Made by a program: the position numbers and the translations under genes. A stretch of DNA of 58,014 nucleotides from Nitrospirota bacterium (GTDB lineage Bacteria; Nitrospirota; Thermodesulfovibrionia; Thermodesulfovibrionales; JdFR-85), in NCBI GenBank assembly GCA_035873375.1, contig JAYWMQ010000012.1, positions 1-58,014 on the forward strand, read 5' to 3'. The notes under the pieces were generated by a model. The model was not told where the DNA came from and did not search any database. It saw only the letters and a program-made list of their open reading frames with translations. Shown here in pieces: positions 25,014 through 31,885 of this stretch (position 1 is the first letter of the stretch; every line of letters starts with the position of its first letter).

Positions 25014-25450
25014 TCAGGCCTCCTTTTTTGATTGGGCATTGGTAATTAGCTTATTTGACCTTTGCCCGGTGACTATAACAACAATCATTGGCTGCTTGAG
25101 TATTCAAGGAACATGCCTGTTTTAAATCTTCTTATAAATCAAGGGTATAGGGGGCTGTTGTCAAGAAAATGACTTGGATGGTCAGAAAGTGGGTTGACGG
25201 AAAATTGACATTGGTGGACCTAATTCAGGGAAGGAAAACTATGTGCATTGTTGCATACAACCCTTGCCCTTACACTTCAGGGAATCTGTTCTGTCAGACT
25301 GAAGACGGGTTTGCTGCCTGCAACAGCCGGGTTCCACCCCGGTGCCTTTGCCAGGCACCGGGGTGGAATTGAACTCGCTCTGGTCCGTATACCTGTTAGC
25401 CCGGCTTTAGAGATGATTTCCGGAGTTCGGAACTGCCTCCCCATTCCTTT
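25014..25450. other. 437-base gap upstream of the flagellar operon
   Basis: The gap separates fliL from the exported protease gene. It must contain the promoter of the fliL-fliA operon, but I could not identify convincing sigma-54, sigma-28 or sigma-70 boxes; TTGACA near 25157-25162 (minus) lacks a well-spaced -10. A plus-strand frame at 25169-25372 has no ribosome binding site and no recognisable domain. A strong palindrome lies at 25332-25368. Confidence 0.5.
25332..25368. repeat. Perfect 16-bp palindrome
   Basis: TTCCACCCCGGTGCCT (25332-25347) is perfectly complementary to AGGCACCGGGGTGGAA (25353-25368) across a 5-base loop. It could terminate the minus-strand transcript of the protease gene that stops at 25451, but no U-tract follows on either strand. 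A dispersed palindromic unit or a protein-binding site are alternatives. Confidence 0.7.
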
Positions 25451-26302
25451 CTAAGGTGATTGTTTTTTAATATAAGTGGTTGGCGCTATCCCGTCCGGAT
25501 CTTTCATCTGGGGAGTCGATGTAGTCATGGTAGCCGAATTATACTGGTCTGCCTCGGACAATGACACATAACCGTTCCCATCGTAGTCTGACCCAACGGG
25601 GGTTCCACAGGGGTCTTTTTCGTCCAGGGCATTAGGTAGGGTGTAGTGAAATTCCGCATGAGGGCGTCCGTTACACGTAGTAGAGATGGAGTAGGAGTTT
25701 TCCACACAGGTGGAAGAGGTGAGGGTGACCGTGTTGTTGCCGGATGAAGCCATGTTGTCGAGCATTCCCCCTGAATGGCAGGTCATTACGTCGACTGTAC
25801 GCTTCTTGTAGTTCGGCACGCTGCCCATGTATGTTGTCAGTTCCGTGTCTGTAACCGTCTCTCCGGTATTGCTGATATACATCGTGAGGTCGCATGAATC
25901 CGGGCCATAGCCGCCTCCGTGCCCCATCCACCAGACATAGAGATAGTCCCTGCTCTTTACCTTGGTGCCGAGCGTATTGAAGACAGACTGAATATTTGCC
26001 TTGTTCACGGCCATATCCGTAATGGCATGTCCATACTGGGTTGTGGCGTTGTAGTCTGCGTGTACCGTATTGAAATCGGTTCCATCTCCGTAGAGGACGT
26101 AAATCTTGTCATCCTTAAACCCGTTATCTCTCAACATGTTGTATTGCAGGTAAAGGTCGTACCACCACTCGGAGTTGTATGACACGTTGTCCGCCGTGAC
26201 CACGTTTGTGCTGATAAGGACGGCATATTTCTGGGCACAGCCGAAAGAAAGAACAATAAACAGACTGAGCATGCAAAGCGTGACCCTTCTTAAAACATAC
26301 AT
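25451..26302 (-). CDS. Exported clan CD cysteine protease (C13/legumain-like)
   Basis: The 283-residue protein starts with a signal peptide (about 1-22; SFGC could be a loose lipobox). The mature part has the clan CD fold pattern: strand YAVLIST, YDLYLQYNMLRDNGFKDDKI helix and strand, then strand-plus-His LYVWWMGHGGG (His128) and strand-plus-Cys TVDVMTCHSGG (Cys175), the catalytic dyad of legumain/caspase relatives. The segment 239-250 is a canonical EF-hand-type calcium loop (DYDGNGYVSLSE). The protein would act outside the cytoplasm; its substrate is unknown. It is the last gene of a three-gene operon with two other exported proteins, 36 bases after the middle gene. Confidence 0.75.
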   Translation of the reverse strand: MYVLRRVTLCMLSLFIVLSFGCAQKYAVLISTNVVTADNVSYNSEWWYDLYLQYNMLRDNGFKDDKIYVLYGDGTDFNTVHADYNATTQYGHAITDMAVNKANIQSVFNTLGTKVKSRDYLYVWWMGHGGGYGPDSCDLTMYISNTGETVTDTELTTYMGSVPNYKKRTVDVMTCHSGGMLDNMASSGNNTVTLTSSTCVENSYSISTTCNGRPHAEFHYTLPNALDEKDPCGTPVGSDYDGNGYVSLSEADQYNSATMTTSTPQMKDPDGIAPTTYIKKQSP

Positions 26303-26338
26303 GACAATCCTCCCTTTTCATAAGGTTATAAAAGAGGC

Positions 26339-28183
26339 CTATTTCTTCTTCAAGTTACCTGGATAGAGCCTGAAAACTCTCCCTGCCTGTCTATCTGTAT
26401 ACCAGAGGTATTGACCGTCATACGCAAGTGCCGCGGGTTTCTTCCCCTCGATATCTGCTATGAACTTCCTGGAGCGAAGCATTTCGTGTTCCCTGCCTTC
26501 AATGTTCCGCCTGTCGATCTTTGGGGGGAAGTCTTTACCGTTGTAGCAGATACTCCATAAATACTCGCCGTCCGAAGCAAGACCTCGGGGATTACAATCA
26601 GCATAAATACTCTTGATGATTTTACCGTCCTCAGGATCGACCTGGTTGAAGGAACTCGAGAACCCGGCATAAATGGCCGTCCAGAGGTATTTCCCATCCC
26701 AGGCAATACCTTCAAGGGATTTGAACCCCTTTCCCCTGGGTATCCTTATGGGTATGCTTCTGACGACCTGTCCGCTCTGAGGATCAATAGCGGTGATCTT
26801 CATCGTTTCTTCATCGGCTATCCATAACCGTTCTCCATCAAAGGTCAGGCCTTTCGGTTTTTTGATGTCAACCTTGAAGGTACTGACTACTGCTCCTGAG
26901 AGCGGATCCAGGCCACGAATCTTTTTGCTTGCCTTGTCAACAACCCAAAGCCTCTTTCCATCCCAAGCCAGGCCTTCTGCTTTTACAGACGGGAGGGGGA
27001 TAGAAAACTCCATTCTCGGCATACGGGTATATACGTGTTTTTTCTGGCTCACTCCTATCACCTTCCCGGCCGCCGTGACCTTCCAGAGAGGGAAGTAACG
27101 GCTGGTTACCACATCGCCCCGAGGGAAGACGAGTTCGGCCTCGGGTTTGAGCCTGCCTGCATTGCCTTCTATTTGCACGAGAGCGATCTTGATGGCTTCC
27201 TCCTTCGGCAGGTATCTTACAGGCTTGAAAACCCCGACTTCCTGAAACCCCCCTGTATAAGCGTTTACGATCACGGCTGCTGAAGCGTTTATACTGTCTG
27301 TCGAATAGGGGATGATGTAATAACCACCGTGTGCCTTATTGACAAGTAACGGTTTCAGCGGCCTTGCCTTCTTCAAAATCCTGTATTCTTTTAATTTGTA
27401 TATCTTTTCCCCCTTGATCCACCTGACTGCGGAAGCAAGGGCCTTGTCAGGAGGGATGATCCTGCCGACGAGTATCTCGGGAGGGGCAAGTGCGACCCCG
27501 CTGACAGTGGGGGGCTCTATGACGGCCACATACTTGCCCTGAAAACTGCTTCCCGTCTTGGAGACGGGAAGGAACTCGCTGTACCATGTGCTCCCGGAGA
27601 CGAATCTCTCGATTGACGGATCCCCGAGATCAACTGCGGGGTCATTGAACCAGACATATTGCAGGTTGACGGAAGTGGTTCCCGGGGAGGTGGGATCAAC
27701 GTCGGTTATAACCCCCCTGACGGCGATCCAGTGTTCCGTGTGTGAAGTATAGCTGTTGTGGGACAACGTGTCCTTCAATACTGCTACGGGATAACTGTTT
27801 CTTGTCATCCAGTAAGCAACCCAGAACATCAGTTTTTGGGGTGTGTTCCTGTTGTAAACATACCAGCTTCCCGTTGGTGTACAGAGGGAATTCATTGCCC
27901 CTTTCAACCCTTCCGGGTCTGTATCCCACATTGTTTCAACCTTGTTTCCCTGGATTGCGCCCCATACGTCTTCCTGCAGTACCGTGCAACTCCCCGAGGG
28001 GTATCCCTCCATGAGCATCTGCCCTGTGGCAGGGCCGCACCAGTTCAGGGCCTCTTCCGGATGGTCAGGCACGGTCAGCATCACACTATGTAAGGGGTCT
28101 GCCCATGCCAGGGTATTAATCATCAAGGCGGTTACTGCAACTATCGTGCTGATACTTTTAATGATCGATTTTCTATTCAGCAT
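26339..28183 (-). CDS. Exported papain-like (C39-type) protease fused to a beta-propeller
   Basis: The 614-residue protein has a signal peptide (about 1-28, cut after AWA). Residues about 30-190 look like a papain-fold peptidase: NWCGPATGQMLM with candidate nucleophile Cys49, EHWIAVRGV with His151, and VWFNDP with Asn180, resembling C39/C70-type domains. A central region (about 230-385) is unassigned. Residues about 390-612 hold at least five repeats of the form GLAWDGKxLWxxDxxxxKIxxLDPxxG, blades of an NHL/YncE-type beta-propeller. The gene is 27 bases after the upstream beta-propeller gene and 36 before the C13-like protease gene. I infer a secreted or surface protease whose propeller recognises a partner. 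Confidence 0.68.
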   Translation of the reverse strand: MLNRKSIIKSISTIVAVTALMINTLAWADPLHSVMLTVPDHPEEALNWCGPATGQMLMEGYPSGSCTVLQEDVWGAIQGNKVETMWDTDPEGLKGAMNSLCTPTGSWYVYNRNTPQKLMFWVAYWMTRNSYPVAVLKDTLSHNSYTSHTEHWIAVRGVITDVDPTSPGTTSVNLQYVWFNDPAVDLGDPSIERFVSGSTWYSEFLPVSKTGSSFQGKYVAVIEPPTVSGVALAPPEILVGRIIPPDKALASAVRWIKGEKIYKLKEYRILKKARPLKPLLVNKAHGGYYIIPYSTDSINASAAVIVNAYTGGFQEVGVFKPVRYLPKEEAIKIALVQIEGNAGRLKPEAELVFPRGDVVTSRYFPLWKVTAAGKVIGVSQKKHVYTRMPRMEFSIPLPSVKAEGLAWDGKRLWVVDKASKKIRGLDPLSGAVVSTFKVDIKKPKGLTFDGERLWIADEETMKITAIDPQSGQVVRSIPIRIPRGKGFKSLEGIAWDGKYLWTAIYAGFSSSFNQVDPEDGKIIKSIYADCNPRGLASDGEYLWSICYNGKDFPPKIDRRNIEGREHEMLRSRKFIADIEGKKPAALAYDGQYLWYTDRQAGRVFRLYPGNLKKK

Positions 28184-28210
28184 ATTGTCTCCTCCTTTGT
28201 CTTTTCACCC

Positions 28211-30088
28211 CTATGGACAGGTAAAACCGCATTCTGCCAAGCCGCAGGTTGTTGTTGTGTTGCTGATGGTTACGGACTTGTAATAATTCCGCCGGAGAAT
28301 ATAGTCGTACCCGTTGATTGTTCTTTTTCCTGCCCTGAGCTCAAAGGTGTGGGCACAGTTACACTTTGCACTCCACATTACAGGTTTTCCGATGGAGTCT
28401 TTGGGGATATAGTTCAGGACTCCGCTCCATGCATGAGGGGGAAGCGGAGCAATGTGGTTACTGTAAAAATCACGGTATCCGTCTATAAACTCATGTTTAT
28501 TATCTCCCCAGAGGGCCCTGAGCCAATAGAAAAGGAGATGGTTGTTTGGGTCATAGGCCGTTATCTTGAAGTAATACTCGTTATTGCCCTCGGTGACGAT
28601 GTCGCAGGGTTTTATCAACTTGTCCGGCGAGCCTTTCTGCCAGATCCCGACGATCTTGACATCAGGAGGTGTGTTGTCGACAATCAGGGTCAGCTCGTTG
28701 GGCACCGGCAGCGAAGCCAGCGAGGATGTTATGTCCACACCTCCGGCATTATATATTTTCACACGGAAGGAGTAGGTACCGTTTTCACCGCTCGGCCACC
28801 TCATCATCCAGTAAGGATACCCCCATAATTCAGAATGATACAGGCCGTCACCCTCTACCGGTATCTCGTATTTGTAGCCGTCAACGGCTGGAGCGACATT
28901 AAAGGGTTTGTACTTCATTACTGTGCTGTCCCACCTGCTCACTGTCCAGCTATGACCCAGATAAGAGGTAGTTCCGTCCCTGGTCATTTCAACGGCATAG
29001 TATTTGGCCCCGAGCGCAAGAAACCGGGTGAAGTTGCCGAAGATATTCAGCGTGCCTCCAAAGGGGGAATGTCTCACCTTATAGAAATATCCCGGGAGGG
29101 TGGATACGGTATCGGCATAGCCGTTGATGATGCTCGATACAGGCACGTGTCCGACGGCCATGAATATGGGCCCGGTAAGCTCAATCAGATCGATCTTTAT
29201 TATCTCGTTTTCCGCTGTGGCAAAGAGGGGAGTGCCTGTTCCCTTGACAGCCAGGCCAGTGGGCCGCCAGGGCATTGCGAGTCCGGCTGTTATATTGAAA
29301 AGGACAGGGGTTCCCGGCAGGTCGAGTCTCGATATCCTGTTTGCCGGCTCCCTTTCAGCGACGTAGAGGGAGTTTTGACCTGAATCCGTCCAGGCCAGGA
29401 AGAATGGAGCGACCAGGCTGGTACCGGCCACCCCGTTGGTCACTACATCTTCCACCTTGAGGCCCAGAGTGAGATCAATCTTGGATATACGTGCAGGTGC
29501 GCGTTGTTCGGTAACATAGGCGTATGCCCGGTCTCCTGTTATGGCAAGTCCCACCGGGTTTTCCAGGTTCTTGTAAACCGGTGTCTTGGCTCCCGTCATA
29601 AGATCAATACGCCTCAATCTTCCGTCGTCATAGCCGACCACGTAGGCATGATTGTTCGGAATGTCGAGAACGAGCTGCTGCGGTGCTCCCAGGTTATAGG
29701 TAACAAGGTTTTTTGTCCCTGTGGCGATATCAACTCTCCATAATCCTCCTGTGCCTGGATTGTCCCTCGTCGTGACATAAGCGTAGCCGTGGTCAATGTC
29801 AAGCTCGACGTCTTCTGCATGAGAAAACCCGGTGGCTACAATTTCAACGACGCATGAGAGGGCAATGTTGTTTTCACATTCGGGGGTAAGGAGTATGCGT
29901 TTCAGGTCCGGAGTATTATTCTCGACAAAATAGAGATGGTTGTTCGTTTCATCAATGGCAGCCCCCACTGCCGCACTCAGCCCTGTAACAATCGGCGTCT
30001 TGGTTGCGGCCAGAGTGAAATCTGCTCCTGTAAACAATATGCCCACACACGTTAAAGACAAAAATAGATACCTCAGACTCCTAACCAT
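28211..30088 (-). CDS. Exported beta-propeller protein, function unknown
   Basis: The 625-residue protein starts at ATG 30088 behind GGAGGTGATC and carries a signal peptide (about 1-28, ending LAA). Residues about 30-315 form YncE/NHL-like repeats such as GLSAAVGAAIDETNNHLYFV, NNHAYVVGYDDGRLRRIDL and DRAYAYVTEQ, enough for a six- or seven-bladed propeller. The C-terminal half (about 320-625) is rich in aromatic residues and beta strands and has a cysteine cluster at the end (CGLAECGFTC), suggesting disulfides in an extracytoplasmic protein. It is the first gene of the exported-protein operon. No enzyme motif is seen. Confidence 0.65.
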   Translation of the reverse strand: MVRSLRYLFLSLTCVGILFTGADFTLAATKTPIVTGLSAAVGAAIDETNNHLYFVENNTPDLKRILLTPECENNIALSCVVEIVATGFSHAEDVELDIDHGYAYVTTRDNPGTGGLWRVDIATGTKNLVTYNLGAPQQLVLDIPNNHAYVVGYDDGRLRRIDLMTGAKTPVYKNLENPVGLAITGDRAYAYVTEQRAPARISKIDLTLGLKVEDVVTNGVAGTSLVAPFFLAWTDSGQNSLYVAEREPANRISRLDLPGTPVLFNITAGLAMPWRPTGLAVKGTGTPLFATAENEIIKIDLIELTGPIFMAVGHVPVSSIINGYADTVSTLPGYFYKVRHSPFGGTLNIFGNFTRFLALGAKYYAVEMTRDGTTSYLGHSWTVSRWDSTVMKYKPFNVAPAVDGYKYEIPVEGDGLYHSELWGYPYWMMRWPSGENGTYSFRVKIYNAGGVDITSSLASLPVPNELTLIVDNTPPDVKIVGIWQKGSPDKLIKPCDIVTEGNNEYYFKITAYDPNNHLLFYWLRALWGDNKHEFIDGYRDFYSNHIAPLPPHAWSGVLNYIPKDSIGKPVMWSAKCNCAHTFELRAGKRTINGYDYILRRNYYKSVTISNTTTTCGLAECGFTCP

Positions 30089-30218
30089 GATCACCTCCGC
30101 TAAAATAAGGAATGTTTGCTTCTGATATTTTTCTGTTGGGTTGAGAAGCCTTTACGGCATGAGGTAGTGGATCTCTTATAAAAACTGTGGATCCCTCTAT
30201 TGTTCCGTCGGCAGTCTT

Positions 30219-30356
30219 CCCCCCTTCCCTGTTTAGAGGATAGCAGCTTCAGTATCCGATGTCTTGACCTTTTTTCTCTTTCTTTTGATTTATTTTCTTT
30301 TTGCGCGGGCCTGGGTGCAACTTCTTCCTCTCTCGTCGCGAAACAGGGAAGGGGGG
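30219..30356. repeat. Element with perfect 16-bp terminal inverted repeats in the 394-base gap
   Basis: CCCCCCTTCCCTGTTT (30219-30234) and AAACAGGGAAGGGGGG (30341-30356) are exact inverses enclosing 106 bases of pyrimidine-rich sequence that resembles a stretch at about 35780-35830. The gap 30095-30488 holds no convincing gene. It should contain the promoter of the exported-protein operon and the end of the glycyl radical locus, but no clear boxes were found. Confidence 0.7.
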
Positions 30357-30488
30357 CGGAAATGGCTATCAGGGAAGGTGTTCCCGTTTTCTGACGAGTC
30401 ACCCAATGCGTGGGAGGGGTGCCGGATGCATGGATGTGACGGCCCCCGGGGGATGAAGTTAAAGCCTGCTGTCCGGTTTCAGGGTTAC

Positions 30489-31400
30489 CTAAGACCCAGG
30501 TTCCCCGCCGTTACCGGCCAGTCTGCCCTGGAAGAAGGCCTTTAATTCCTCTTCTTCCTCGATGCCGGTCATACGGCTTGGCAGGGCAGGGTGGGGAGTC
30601 TTCCCAATGACCCTTGTCTTCGTAATGCCACCGGGGTTGTATGGCAGTAAAGTGGCAGTGAGGCAGCCGGTCTTTTTTAGGAACCCGGCTATATCGGCAA
30701 GGTTCTCCCTGGTTGCCGTTGTCCCGGGGATGAGCGGAATCCGGGGAACAACAGGGACGGGAGCGTTCCTTGCGAGGTATTTGAAGTTTTCGAGTATCAG
30801 GCCGTTGTCCCTGCCGGTAAATTTCCTGTGCCTGTCTTCATCAAGAAGTTTCAGGTCAAAGAATATCAGGTCGATACAGGGGAGGAGCTTCTCATTGAAC
30901 TCCTCAAGATTGAACATCCCCGATGTCTGAATTGCTACATGTACTCCTTCCTCCTTCAGCCTCTGCATCACCGCTCCGACGTAATCCATGGATAGTGTTG
31001 GTTCGCCGCCGGAGAATGTAACACCGCCGCCGGAGGTCTCATAGAAGATGCGTTCCTTCAGGAGCGTCTCTACAAGGAGATCGACATGATAACAGGAGCC
31101 GATTGCACTGAGTGCCGTTGAAGGGCACTCAGTGCAGCATGTCCCGCAGGCCGTGCATTTGTCCCTGATTACCCGTTCATCCTCCGGTCTCATCGAGATC
31201 GCCCCTTCGGGGCAGACCTCTCTGCAGCTGCCGCAACCTATGCAGCGGTCTTTGTAGAAAGCGATCTCGGCTGCAGGCGAGATCGACTCGGGGTTGTGGC
31301 ACCATGCACACGATAATGGACACCCTTTCATGAAGACGGTGCTCCTGATGCCGGGACCGTCGTCGAGAGCAAAGTGGCGTATATCGGATATCAAGGGCAT
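30489..31400 (-). CDS. Glycyl radical enzyme activase (radical SAM, two [4Fe-4S] ferredoxin inserts)
   Basis: The 303-residue enzyme would install the glycyl radical on its partner enzyme with S-adenosylmethionine. The radical-SAM motif is CPLSCAWC (Cys27/31/34), followed by two ferredoxin-type clusters (Cys53/56/59/63 and Cys82/85/88/92) and the SGGEPT motif. The two extra clusters are typical of activases for the CutC/glycerol dehydratase/decarboxylase branch and absent from PflA of pyruvate formate-lyase. It lies 1 base after the SCP2-like gene, downstream of the glycyl radical enzyme. Confidence 0.92.
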   Translation of the reverse strand: MPLISDIRHFALDDGPGIRSTVFMKGCPLSCAWCHNPESISPAAEIAFYKDRCIGCGSCREVCPEGAISMRPEDERVIRDKCTACGTCCTECPSTALSAIGSCYHVDLLVETLLKERIFYETSGGGVTFSGGEPTLSMDYVGAVMQRLKEEGVHVAIQTSGMFNLEEFNEKLLPCIDLIFFDLKLLDEDRHRKFTGRDNGLILENFKYLARNAPVPVVPRIPLIPGTTATRENLADIAGFLKKTGCLTATLLPYNPGGITKTRVIGKTPHPALPSRMTGIEEEEELKAFFQGRLAGNGGEPGS

Positions 31401-31401
31401 A

Positions 31402-31863
31402 TTATACTTCCCCTGTGGCTATCAGCTGGAGCCGTTTGGCCATGTAAGCGAATTTGTATACGTAGTTGAGATTACCGTTGAAGGTCACATCCTGTCTCAG
31501 GAGCGAGCCGAGTATGTCGGGTTTCGGTGAGAGGAGATAGCCCATAAGGGCCCTTCCGTTTCTGAAGACCACGGTGACATCCGTATCCTTCAGTTCCTTC
31601 TCGCAGACCTTCATCCTGTTGTCCTTGAATGCTACGGCCACTGTTATACTATTGTCACGGCTCCTGAAGAGGTAGCGGCCGTTAAAATCCTTTATGTTCC
31701 GCCTGAAATCCCTGTCCAGGAAAAAGGCAAGGCTCATGAATTTCAGGAGCATCTCAAGAAATTCTTCGGCTGCTTCAGATTCGAGACACTGTAGAAACCT
31801 CTTTCCGAGCCTTTTTGCCCTGAGAGGCCGAAGCAGCAACCAGTTCAGTATCTTCTCAAACAT
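31402..31863 (-). CDS. SCP2 sterol-carrier-like domain protein
   Basis: From ATG 31863, with AAGGAGG 5 bases ahead, the product is 153 residues. After an amphipathic N-terminal region (about 1-55) the rest resembles the SCP2 lipid-carrier fold: a strand pair with VAVAFKDNRMKVCEKELKDT, then VTVVFRNGRALMGYLLSPKPD and the ending LLRQDVTFNGNLNYVYKFAY, a pattern I associate with SCP2-type proteins. Such domains hold fatty acyl chains or other hydrophobic ligands. It is encoded between the glycyl radical enzyme and its activase, which suggests a role with a hydrophobic substrate or membrane contact; that is inference. Confidence 0.6.
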   Translation of the reverse strand: MFEKILNWLLLRPLRAKRLGKRFLQCLESEAAEEFLEMLLKFMSLAFFLDRDFRRNIKDFNGRYLFRSRDNSITVAVAFKDNRMKVCEKELKDTDVTVVFRNGRALMGYLLSPKPDILGSLLRQDVTFNGNLNYVYKFAYMAKRLQLIATGEV

Positions 31864-31885
31864 TTTTGCCTCCTTGTCGGTCTCT

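Noticed and set aside
25169-25372. Plus-strand frame of 67 codons in the gap before the flagellar operon
   Set aside because: No ribosome binding site and no domain, and its end is formed by the GC-rich palindrome.
30100-30402. Minus-strand frame of 100 codons rich in Lys, Arg and Ser
   Set aside because: It is the translation of the pyrimidine-rich repeat element; a similar spurious frame arises at 35776-35988 from the related sequence.
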